From NCBI GenBank assembly GCA_033060915.1, contig CM065386.1, positions 6,678,001 through 6,742,000 of the forward strand: a stretch of 64,000 nucleotides of DNA. The letters are read 5' to 3'. The stretch comes from Euryodendron excelsum. Its lineage: Eukaryota; Streptophyta; Magnoliopsida; Ericales; Pentaphylacaceae. The position numbers and the translations under genes are program-made. Shown piece by piece: positions 1-9,289 of the stretch; position 1 is the first letter of the stretch, and the number at the start of each line of letters is the position of its first letter. The notes beneath the pieces were generated by a model. It saw only the letters and a program-made list of their open reading frames with translations. It searched no databases and had not been told where the DNA came from.

Positions 1-1530
1 ATTCCTTAAGTCCAAGTAAGACCCCTTTATATGCAGTTTAAACAACACCCATGCCATAGCCTTTATACGGATACTGAAGTCTTTCACATGGTTGTAAGCT
101 TTGAGACCCCAACCAATGTGTTTTGGCTGCAAAAACTAAATAGTCCTACATATAGACCAACAGATTCTCTAAATTCCTTAAGTCCAAGTAAGACCCCTTT
201 ATATGCAGTTTAACCAACACCCATGCCATAGTGTCACGGGCTGGCAGGCCGGGCACCACACGGTGACAGTAATGCGACCCGCCATGATCATACGCAGCGG
301 AATGCACCCGTGAGGCGACTATGCACCAAGCAATAGTCCCGCCAAACTCAAACACCAAGGCATAAGATTATGCGCTTGTCCAGGATCCATCCGTAATGCC
401 CCGCATATCTCTTTAAGCTCAGATCTCTGATGCTCAAGCCATAAGGCAACCCAAGCTATAGGCGATAGCAACGCCATACTCAAATGCGCGCGCACACGGC
501 AAGCAATGTGCTTAGCGCCAGTCCCTCTTGAAACACAAACTAGATGGCCATGTGCAACTAGACATGCGCGCGTCAGCCAAGCATCACCTGTTAGGCACAA
601 CGCCTCCATCCTTGAAGCTCTTAGCGCCCCGCGTCAAGGTTGCCCGCAAGGAAAGGCACCACCGAATAGCGACTGTTAAGCCCACAGCATAGTGCCCCGC
701 GACACCAATGCTAGCCAAACCAAGCGGCCGTGTGCACAAGCGTGAACCCAATGCGCAAGTGCACACGAGACACACGGCATGCAAGTGTGCCCACCGAGGT
801 CCAATCCGTCATGAACATAAGCCCCACCACTTTCTAATTATGGCGTAGCGGGTGCGAATGCCACAACCCCATCCTCGACGCTAATGCCCAACATTTGCCC
901 CACCGGGCACAATGCCGCCCATGTAGCCCCTTGACTAGCATGAGGACTGCAGCCACGTGCCACAGCCGGCCCCCAAGTCTCGCCCACTCCCTTGGGGGAC
1001 TCACTTGAATGCTGTCCCTTTCGGTAGCACCAGGGGGTGGTAGAGTCAACACCATGCCCCCCCTTATAATAGCATTCTGAGCCATCTCCAAACTGATAGG
1101 AAGAAACATCCTACCCCCTCGAGGAGTCATAATCCATAAATCCAATAAATATGGAAAATACAAATTACGAGATTGCCATGCCACTGGCCAATCATGCTCA
1201 GACATGCCCCACGCCAAGGTCCCTCGTGGCCCTCGACGTGCCACGGGTGGCAACCCGTGACACATAGCCTTTATATGGATACTGAAGTCTTTCACATAGT
1301 TGTAAGCTTTGAGACTCCAATCAATGTGTTTTGACTGCAAAAACTATTTAGTCCTACATAGACCAACAGATTCTCTAAATTCCTTAAGTCCAAGTAAGAC
1401 CCCTTTATATGCAGTTTAACCTACACCTGGGCCATAGCCTTTATATGGGTACTGAAGTCTTTCATGTGGTTGTAAGCTTTGAGACTCCAATCAATGTGCT
1501 TTGACTGCAAAAACTAATTAGTCCTACATC
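1..1530. repeat. Tandem array of ~172-bp units, about 2.9 copies, interrupted by a solo LTR
   Basis: The unit that starts ATTCCTTAAGTCCAAG at base 1 restarts at 173 and, after the LTR at 232-1262 is discounted, again at 1379. Each copy carries the same landmarks in order: CCCTTTATATGCAGTTTAA, GCCATAGCCTTTAT, ATACTGAAGTCTTTCA, TTGTAAGCTTTGAGAC, CAATGTG and AGTCCTACAT. The spacing is 172 bp for unit 1 and about 170 bp for unit 2 without the insertion; unit 3 fades after about 1530. The copies differ by scattered substitutions. No protein is encoded. The array may continue left of the window. Confidence 0.85.
232..1262. mobile_element. Solo LTR (1,031 bp) flanked by 5-bp target site duplication
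   Basis: The element begins TGTCACGGG and ends CCCGTGACA, a perfect 9-bp inverted terminus of the TG...CA type used by LTR retrotransposons. It is flanked on both sides by CATAG (227-231 and 1263-1267). The same site without an insertion, reading CATGCCATAGCCTTTATA, is preserved in the repeat unit at about 50-68 and in diverged form near 1430. There is no second LTR and no gag-pol, so a solo LTR left by LTR-LTR recombination is the simplest reading. It is GC-richer than its surroundings. The lineage (copia or gypsy) cannot be decided from the LTR alone. The orientation is not determined. Confidence 0.85.
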
Positions 1531-1621
1531 TGGATTTTGAATGTGCAACCTAAACTTCAATCTGACATTATTATTCCTCTTCATGCACAAACAATCGGGG
1601 ACACTCTCCTAAGAAACTTGT

Positions 1622-1886
1622 TAGATCACCCACTGTCCCAAAAGCTTAAGCTGTTAGGAAATAGGCCCAACAACTCAAGCTAACATACCCCTTCAAGTGT
1701 GACCCCCTATCACACGAGGAAAGGCAAAGGGTTGAACAGAACAAATGCACGAACATAAACAAAATAGCATGCACAAACGTGTCACGAGACTTGAATCCAA
1801 GACCTCCTTAAACCTCGCTCTGATAGTATGCTATAGATCACTAATGGTCCCAAAAGCTTAAGCTGTTCGGAAATGGGGCCCAGCAA
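1622..1886. repeat. Pair of ~46-bp direct repeats bounding a retroelement-like relic
   Basis: TCCCAAAAGCTTAAGCTGTT occurs at about 1636 and again at about 1851, each preceded by a form of AGATCAC and followed by GGAAAT, a GGCCCA-type motif and CAAC/CAGC. The spacing is about 215 bp. Between them, on the minus strand, TATCAGAGCGAGG resembles the initiator-Met tRNA primer-binding motif (TGGTATCAGAGC) common in plant copia elements. It looks like a decayed retroelement fragment with short terminal duplications. The family is not assigned. Confidence 0.5.
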
Positions 1887-2644
1887 TGTATATCAAGCCA
1901 ACAATACTTGTAATATGGATTATGGGTGGTAATAGCCACAAGGTATACCCTATTCACCAAAATGCAGGTAGAAGAGAAGAGCTGGATCAATTGGTCAAAA
2001 TGTTAGAAGATAATTTGGAAAGCACAAGAAAAATATGGTCTTACCAAAATATCATACATGGTACATATGTAAAATCTTGCTTTCACTTACCAAAAATTCA
2101 AGTTCCATACATTGTTCAAATCCCATGTTCAGATTTTTAAAACAATCAATAAATATTAACCATTGCAACTTATTGCAACCCTATGTTTTTCTACGTTAAA
2201 TGGCACATAGAAATTTATCTCATGTACCTCTTTTCTCAAAACAAATTTCATCTCACCCTCAAACCATACCAAACTCGACAACCTCAGAGTTTGTAATTAA
2301 CAACTTCCCACTTTTATCCCAAGTTGTCAAAACTAGCGACAACCATGAACAGAGTAGCATGAAACCAATGCCTTCTTAAAATGGGCAGGAGTAAAATCCA
2401 TCCTCTTGTCCAGAACAATTAATGCTTTTTCTATTTCATTTCCCTAATTCAAATAGAAGTCTGAAACTTATTCTTCAAGTTCCGATTCCACAACAACAAA
2501 TGGTATGGGAATCCTGACCTCACCATATCCCACAAGTACATACCACAGCACTTCCAAGCATTCTTTTTTTTCTTTTATGGTCCAAGTCATATTTGAGTAC
2601 TCTTAACAACTCAGTCAAAAGCAAATCAATGAACTAGTATATAC

Positions 2645-3346
2645 CTGTCACAGTTGTGCTAAAGCTCTCTTGGCAAATCCTGCATGTAGCCTCACCAATC
2701 AAGTTCTTCATGTCACTGTAGACAAATAAATTATCGTGTTCCCATAAATTAAACAATAACATAAATATAGCAAATGAACAAAACTCAACTTCAATATTCT
2801 TAAGCTGCATAAACACAGTTTACTGGGCTTTTCTAATTTTCATAACTAACTCATTCTACTGGTTTATTAAAGAAGATTGAGACAACATCCAAAAATTTGA
2901 GGTACAGTTATCCTCATTGACGTGCAACAAAATTTCATGGATGAAGCTATCACAAGGTAACTTCTAAGATACATGATTGGTAAACTAAGAGGGATTTCCC
3001 ACATATACAGTGCAAACGAAACCAATAGGAGCCAAAATTACAGCGGCATTTTTTTTTTAAATGCTTTGTATGAGTTTAAGCTTTTTGTTCCCTTGTGACT
3101 GAATCCAAGAGTGGTCAGTCGGCATCAGTGCCTTACTGTTCCATAAATTTAAGTAACCCACACCTCAGTTTGGCCACCTCTCCCCTAAATCCATTAGCAT
3201 ATCAAAGGTAAATCCAATTTAATAAAAACTTACATTCGGCATTCCACACCGCTCCCATGGTTACAAAAAGGACAGCTGAAAACAGTGTCAAGCTTGTCCA
3301 TTCTCTTCTTTGGGGGTGGCTTCGCCCTTGACTTCCTTTTACCCAT
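2645..3346 (-). CDS. ELOF1: Transcription elongation factor 1 homologue (ELOF1), 5' two coding exons; 3' exon absent from window
   Basis: Small zinc-binding nuclear protein that travels with RNA polymerase II and acts in transcript elongation and chromatin maintenance. Exon 1 is complement(3234..3346), starting [18 protein letters not shown]. It carries the first zinc pair, CPFC. It is spliced (AT|GTAAGT) to exon 2, complement(2645..2715), which reads [14 protein letters not shown] and supplies the second pair, then ESFSTTVT. Exon 2 ends at a good donor (ACAG|GTATAT). The family normally continues with a conserved segment of about 25-30 residues beginning ALTEP, then an acidic tail; no such exon is visible between 1 and 2640, so it lies left of the window or is lost. 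Phase is consistent: 113 nt, then 71 nt. A 5'UTR exon and TATA box lie near 5.4 kb. The intron with the missing end contains the repeat array and solo LTR. Confidence 0.9.
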
Positions 3347-3416
3347 TTGTCAACTCAACTCTTTTCCTTCAGTATCAGCAAAAAATTATTAGTTCATCTC
3401 TTAGGACTATGCAGAG

Positions 3417-3957
3417 CTAAGAAGCACGGATACGGACACGGGTACGGATACGGACACAGATACGGACACGGGACACGGCATTTTCAAAAAATGAGGACAC
3501 GGATGCGGCAGGGGCACGGCAAAAAAAAATATTTTTATACATTTTTTGTTTGTCATGTATGTGAACATAAAATTCATAAATCACCAAAAATAAGATGAAA
3601 ATAACTAAATAAGTTCTCAATTATAATACAACTACTAACAAGTTAAGGATTTGAAGAATTGGATTTGGGTGTTTTATGTTTTGGTGTTTTAAAGTTTTAA
3701 AATTTATAAATTAGACTCTATTTGATACTTTTAACAATAATATTTTAACTCCAGTGTGTCCCAAAATGTGTCCAATAGTTGGACACGCGTGTCCCCGATG
3801 TGTCCAATAAGTGTCCACTAGAAAAAATATTAATAAAAATATTGGACACGCCAATTGGCGTGTCCGACACGTGTCCCGGTGTGTCCGAGGGGTATGTGTG
3901 TCCAACATGTGTCCGACACGGACACGGCACCCTAAACGGAGTGTCCGTGCTTCCTAG
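3417..3957. mobile_element. Non-autonomous TIR element (~540 bp), in the ELOF1 5'UTR intron
   Basis: The left end reads CTAAGAAGCACGGA and the right end TCCGTGCTTCCTAG, so the termini are inverted copies with one mismatch in about 14 bp. The subterminal zones are dense in short GGACACGG or GTGTCC words in opposite orientations, and the centre is AT-rich with no coding capacity. A related, more diverged copy lies at 46547-46999. The structure suggests a DNA transposon derivative or MITE. The superfamily is not certain, and the CTAA/CTAG flanks may be part of the TIR or of a target duplication. Confidence 0.7.
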
Positions 3958-4670
3958 ATGCAGAGGAAGGTAAAAAATAAAAATTTGATTTGAAGTGGCA
4001 AACAGTATTTTATTCCTATAAATTCTAAATATGTCATTAGTTCATTGTTTAAAGCAGTAGCAAGTTTCTCTCCTTGAAGGAGCAGTACCTCACCCAACAT
4101 TTTGAGCCTTTCATAGTAAGAATATTCAGAAGGGCATCTAACAACTGACAATATCCAATAATGAATTGAAAATATAATAGAATTTGTCACATTTACATCA
4201 GAAAGGACTTCAAGAGGATACGAAAAATTTCTTACAGGTTACACAAGACAAACTACAAAGCCATTCAAATACCAATTTATCCACGACAGGCAGTACTAAA
4301 ACAGGAACTTATGCATTGTAAAGACAATGGTTACAAGTAAAATTTCCCAAGCCTGCATCGGCCTATCAAGTTGAACTATATCCACACGTACATATGCTTA
4401 CATGTACATCTAAATGCCCAATACATTTATATAAAATACTACTTAGTCCTAACAAAAAAAGAAAAAGACATTCACTCAACATGAGTGTACGCACTTGATA
4501 GGCCCCCAAATAAAATTTGATTTTAAAATCAAAACTGATTTGTAAAGTTACTATTCATATTTAACTACCTGCTTTTTTTATTTCAAAGTAAAAAGAAAAA
4601 TAAATATTGAATGTTGCTTTCTGAATTCCCCAAGGGCTAAGTAAGCATTACTAAACAGTACATTAAAATG

Positions 4671-5028
4671 TCAGAGCATCTCCAAGAGGCTCTCCTAGCT
4701 ATTTTAGAGAGCCAAACCTCAAAAATGACCCTCCAATGAGCTCTCTATTAGAGAGTCTCACTTTGACTCTCCAAATGAAGAGAGCTAAAAGTGGCTCTCT
4801 AAACTTTAAATGATATTATTTTTCAAATGTCTCTCTTTCTCTTTCCTATTTTTTCTATCTTTTCTTGGAATAAGTGTTAAAATAAGAATAATCAATGATG
4901 TGGCTAGCTAAAATAGAGACTATGATTGGAGAATTTTTAAAAAAGTTACTAGCTAAAATAGAGAATAGAGACTATTTTAAGTATATTTTAACTAGCTATT
5001 TTAGAGAACAGTGTTGGAGATGCCCTCA
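4671..5028. mobile_element. MITE with AGAGCATCTCCAA / TTGGAGATGCCCT termini
   Basis: About 350 bp bounded by AGAGCATCTCCAA (4673-4685) and TTGGAGATGCCCT (5014-5026), which are inverted relative to each other. Internally, variants of AGCTATTTTAGAGA and AGCTAAAATAGAGA occur on both sides, so the element can fold on itself. GAGCATCTCCAA ends are a common signature of small plant DNA transposons. It sits in the inferred 5'UTR intron of ELOF1 and codes for nothing. Confidence 0.75.
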
Positions 5029-5379
5029 GAGAACTTTCAAGAAAAACCAAAGAAACTTTGCTTTCAAAGGCAACAAACCCTAAAATCCTCATACCAGTTA
5101 ATAGAAACCAGAGTGAACACTGACCACAAATATCAAATTCAAGAGAACACTAACCCCAAACCAAACCACGTAGAGTCGAAATATAACGAATATCAAAATA
5201 AAACCCTAAAGAATGATGAACAAGTGCAAATCGCATGTACATCTCTTGATTTTCGTCGATTACAACAAGAGACAAACCCTAGATTATGAACCCTAAACAT
5301 ACTGACGAACAGAGGATAAATCAACACGAATACGAATATGAATACGAATACGAAGCAAGTAAGAAGATCGCAAGCGTAC

Positions 5380-5445
5380 CTTATGATTCGCAGTTCGCAA
5401 GCTCGCAACTCCAAGAGGCTCCCGCAAGATGAGAGACAGGTATAG
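5380..5445 (-). other. ELOF1: Probable ELOF1 5'UTR exon
   Basis: On the minus strand a short GC-richer segment ends in the donor ATAAG|GTACGC at 5380. It begins about 30 bp downstream of a TATA box. The sequence has no ATG that continues into the ELOF1 frame. The inferred intron from here to the start codon at 3346 is about 2 kb and holds two transposons. The transcription start is estimated from the TATA position, not observed. Confidence 0.5.
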
Positions 5446-5469
5446 GCAAGTGCGAAGGCGTGATGTGGG

Positions 5470-5478
5470 TATTTATAG
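5470..5478 (-). promoter_or_regulatory. TATA box for ELOF1
   Basis: CTATAAATA on the minus strand, placed about 25-35 bp before the inferred first exon of ELOF1. It is the only good TATA match near that exon. Confidence 0.5.
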
Positions 5479-5479
5479 A

Positions 5480-8400
5480 GTTAATTCCCAAACGGATATT
5501 AAAACGTATTTCCTAAATTTAGGTGGTTTTAAAAATATTTACCAAAAGCAAGTTGTTCCAGAAATTATGTTTCAAAAAACGCAACTTCAATTCTTAAAAC
5601 ACTACTTCAAGCTTAAAGTATTATCAAAACACAAGTTCTACGAGAATTTTAGACAAGTTTTAAATTTTAAAATTGTGTTTTAAAAATATAATTTTTATTA
5701 GAATTTAAGATAGCTTTGAGTCACACAAGTTATGTGAAGACACACCTCAAAACATGTCTTCTAAAGTAATTTAGGTTTGGTAAATAAGTTTAAAATTACT
5801 TGAATTTTGTAAATAAATTTTAAAATCACCCTATTTTGTAATAAACTCATATCTATAAAGTCTCTATTAAAAAGTTCTAGGGCAAAAGGGTATGGCGTCA
5901 TGCTATTAAATGAAATAATTGAGTTGAACTCATAACCTAAAATGTAAGTGGAATACCTTAGACTATTGGAGCCAACTGGTTTTATGCAAGAGCTACCATA
6001 CATTATATTTTAAAATAAGGCGGAATGCCACGGCAATGAGCAACTAATTATTGACAGTCGTCACTTAATGCTAGCATTCATGGCTCTTATTTGGGATGAT
6101 GAAGGTATGTGGTGATTAAATGAGTCTATGTAACCATTATATCTTGATATGTGTTGAGTCAAGTGACGAAGTTAATAATATCATTCATATTAGGCAATCG
6201 TTAAACAAAAATTGAGAAAAAAATATTTATAATTAATAATAGAGTACTTAATTTCTATATATATGTATTACATATATAAAATTTTATGTACAATATATGA
6301 TGTAGTCTTTAATACAAAATAATATTTATAAATTTGTGGAGGGTGCAAGTGCCAAAAGGAGAAGCATTGTATAAATTATATGTAAAAATTGAATTATTCA
6401 GAACTTGATGGGGACATTTTCAAATTTCATAGGAGCAAATGGTGAAATTTTTTTAAACTTGTAAGTAAATATTTAATTTCATAGGGGACAGTTATATAGT
6501 TTCCTCCAATGATGGCAAAACAAGGATTTTATATCCATAAAAATAAAAATAAAGATTTCAGTGTCATGCCGCTGAAAAGTTACAATACAGTTATAACCCA
6601 ACAAGACCAACCTGTATGCAAATCCATTTCATACTTCTAGTGAAATGGCACTTGAATCACAGAAAAATTCAGCAGCCAAATAAGCAAAAGGGGTCGCAGT
6701 CTTCTCCTTTCTTCCCTTTTTATATTTCATCATATTCTGGCAAGCTCTATTCCAACAGGTTTTCATGAAGAGAACGATAGAGAATTCATCCAATATCAAT
6801 TTTTCTGAAGTATGATGTTTGGCTCACAAGAAGATATAATTTTCATGTGAGCCAAACATCATGCTTTTCACTTTTATTGTCGGGAATCTGAAATTTTGAT
6901 TATTCATTACATGTACTTTACACAAAATTTTTGTTTGTATAGTATTACTTTTCAAGATATGACAAAATATTTATTTTTCCTATGATAGAAAAATTAAAAC
7001 AATACAATGATTTTTTATTGTTGTTTTGGCCATATAAGAACCTGAGATGGAGAGTCAAATGTCACACTACGAACCCATTTGGATTAGCTGGACTTATTTA
7101 AGAAGCTTTTGATATTTTTACTAGTTTTTTTTTTTTTTTTGTCTTGATAAAAGATTGTTGAAATCAATAGGTAAACGTCCATAAAAGATCGAAAAATTAA
7201 ATATTTGTAAAAAATAATTATATAAATTGGTAATCTAATCCAAACAGCCTTGGAATTTTTTTTTTTTTTTTTTTTGTTTCCACTTCTCTCTTTACTCTCT
7301 CTCTCTCTCTCTCTAGTTGACAATTATGTTAATGAAGTTGTCTTGATTTGTCATCACCCATTTTGTGGGTTTGTGTTGATCCCTTTGGAGCTATTGTTTA
7401 TGCAACCAATGGGTTTGTTTAACTTTAATCATCCTTGCATGTGGCAATTCTTGAAAATCCCCTTGTGGTCTTTGAAAATCGTACAAGTATTTGATATGAT
7501 GCCAAAGGTGTTAGTTCATGACTGTGGTTGAACAGACAAGATGTATCAACAATGAACTAAGATAAGCAATTTTAGTTATTTATTTGATGGGCAGTCACAT
7601 GGCATGAAAGGGTGAGACAAGGGCTTAGTTGGTTGGAGATTGTTTGCAGAGGTTTTCTCTCAGCTTCTTAGAAAATTCTTTACTTGTTTTTTCTTTTAAT
7701 TGAATATTTGACAATACCATCCAATTATGCTTACGATTATATTCAAAAGTAGTTTTATTATTCTTACTTGCCGTCGAGCACAATGGTGGTTGTGAGTTTG
7801 AATGGGAATGAAGACAATTACATGTAACTTTCCAATTGTTAATTGTCAAGAGGATATTACAAGAGAGGATTATAAAAATAAAACAGTTATTGAACATGAA
7901 GTCATTGTAAAAGCGTGGGCTTTCAAAATTGTTCTCAAATTAATAACTTGGTAAATTAGTTCAAATCGTAGTTGCTAAAAAACTCATTTGAAAGGAGACG
8001 TGCTTTCGGTACGGCTACGAAATTCATCTAGTAATTTTGGAGAAACGGTTTAGAAATTATTAAGAAACAATTAAAGATATGTTCGGAATACTTGACGGAA
8101 TCTCTTCGTTATTCATATAAGTTTCTACTAAGTTTCTCCTTGTATATGTTTGGTTGCGGTTTCAGTTTTCTGAAATTCAAACTAAGCCACGTTTGGAGAT
8201 TTGTTCCAAAAAATTCTACCATAGAAACCGTGTTTAGTAAGCCAATTTTAAAATTTATTTTCAAAATACACTAAAGTTTTAGAATCACTTAAAATGTATT
8301 TTTTATGTTTTCGGAACCATTTTTCATTTTTAAATGAAAATGATTTCAAATTTTTTATTATTTTTGAGAATAAAAAAATGAGATATTTTTAAATTTTTTA

Positions 8401-8870
8401 ATTCCAAGAACACGAAAACCAGAACAAAAATTGACATTAAAACTGACACTAAATCCAAATTGTTTTTGCTTATTCTTTTCCTTTATATTTATTTGATTGT
8501 ATTGCCCGCGACTTTCTATATTTGGTAACTATGATTCCAACCTCTTAAAAAAATATATATTTTAATTTTTAATTTAAAAATGAATAACAAAGTTGTTTTG
8601 ACTTAGGAGACTGCTGCTATCAGCCTCAGCGTGACCCATCAAGTGGTGAATTCCAGTTGAGGCGGCTGCCATTACCGGACGATTAACCTAAGTCGCGACT
8701 AACGGTTCCTTTGACTTAGCCTTCCATAGAAAAACAAGTAGTGTGGTAGGCTATCTAACAAAGGCTACGTTCGAAATTAAAGCCAAAATGATGGTCACTT
8801 AGTACAAAAGCAAACAGCCACGCAGCAGTTAAACGGTAAAAATATTAGAAATACAAGAAAACCAGATGAT
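5480..8870. other. Intergenic, AT-rich; no gene recognised
   Basis: This stretch between the divergent ELOF1 and UREF genes has only short, compositionally biased open frames. It contains a perfect hairpin at 6812-6862, poly(T) and CT tracts at 7124-7140 and 7257-7314, and a segment near 8148-8460 with GTTTGGTT-type ends that may be a decayed MITE. A short segment at 6010-6085 shares GGCGGAATGC with one at 57322-57390. Confidence 0.6.
6812..6862. repeat. Perfect 16-17 bp inverted repeat (hairpin)
   Basis: ATGATGTTTGGCTCAC at 6812-6827 is matched by its exact reverse complement at 6847-6862, with a 19-nt loop; one more A-T pair extends the stem inward. Neighbouring sequence is AT-rich and not repeated. 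It could be the tip of a foldback transposon or a short structured RNA; there is no evidence of function. Confidence 0.8.
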
Positions 8871-8877
8871 TTTCCAT

Positions 8878-8988
8878 TGAAACTGCTCTCTCCTCTCCTC
8901 TCCTCTCTCCGTACGTTTGACAAAGATTTCCTCTCTCTGTTTCGTCCGGATCTATCGATCTCTCTCACTCTGATCGAGCCCCAATTGG
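8878..8988 (+). other. Possible UREF first (5'UTR) exon
   Basis: A CT-rich segment typical of plant 5' leaders (CTCTCCTCTCC runs) ends at a plausible donor, CCAATTG|GTTAGT. The next coding sequence on this strand is UREF at 12731, and a splice-acceptor-like GAGCACAG lies near 12574. If linked, UREF has a leader intron of more than 3 kb. Transcript data would be needed to confirm this. Confidence 0.3.
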
Positions 8989-9227
8989 TTAGTCCTTTCA
9001 TTACTTCTCAAAATTTTCCCTATCCAATTCTTATTTTCCGTTTTTTTGTTTTGTTTTTTTGCCTTCTCTATGTGTGCCTTTATATGCATTCACAGGCTCA
9101 CACACGCATTAGTCTTTGAAAAAAAGTTTGATTACACGCTTTAAATGGATTACAATTTTCGATGATCCCATTTGGTTTTTGATTCAAAATTAGGGTTTTT
9201 TTTTTTGTCTCGTTTGATTGTTACAGG

Positions 9228-9287
9228 GGTGCCAGCAATAGCCAAAGCCGACACTTTGGGGGCTCTGGATTTTTTTAATGTAAAAAG
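9228..9287 (+). other. Candidate internal exon of unknown gene or UREF leader
   Basis: About 60 bp lies between a very good acceptor (TTGATTGTTACAG at 9215-9227) and a donor (AAAAAG|GTATCA at about 9288). It is open in one frame, which would read VPAIAKADTLGALDFF. I do not recognise the peptide. It could be an alternative leader exon of UREF or a chance pair of splice-like sites. Confidence 0.2.
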
Positions 9288-9289
9288 GT

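Noticed and set aside
319..784. Other open frames inside the LTR
   Set aside because: All lie within the solo LTR, which normally encodes no protein; composition looks non-coding.
834..1340. 168-codon minus-strand open frame across the solo LTR
   Set aside because: It runs through the LTR end into the tandem repeat, has no family signature, and GC-rich DNA of this sort gives long frames by chance.
4895..5289. Two overlapping plus-strand frames near the ELOF1 leader
   Set aside because: One is within a MITE and the other antisense to the ELOF1 5' region; neither resembles a protein family.
8148..8460. Possible MITE with GTTTGGTT ends
   Set aside because: The ends are only loosely complementary and boundaries cannot be set.
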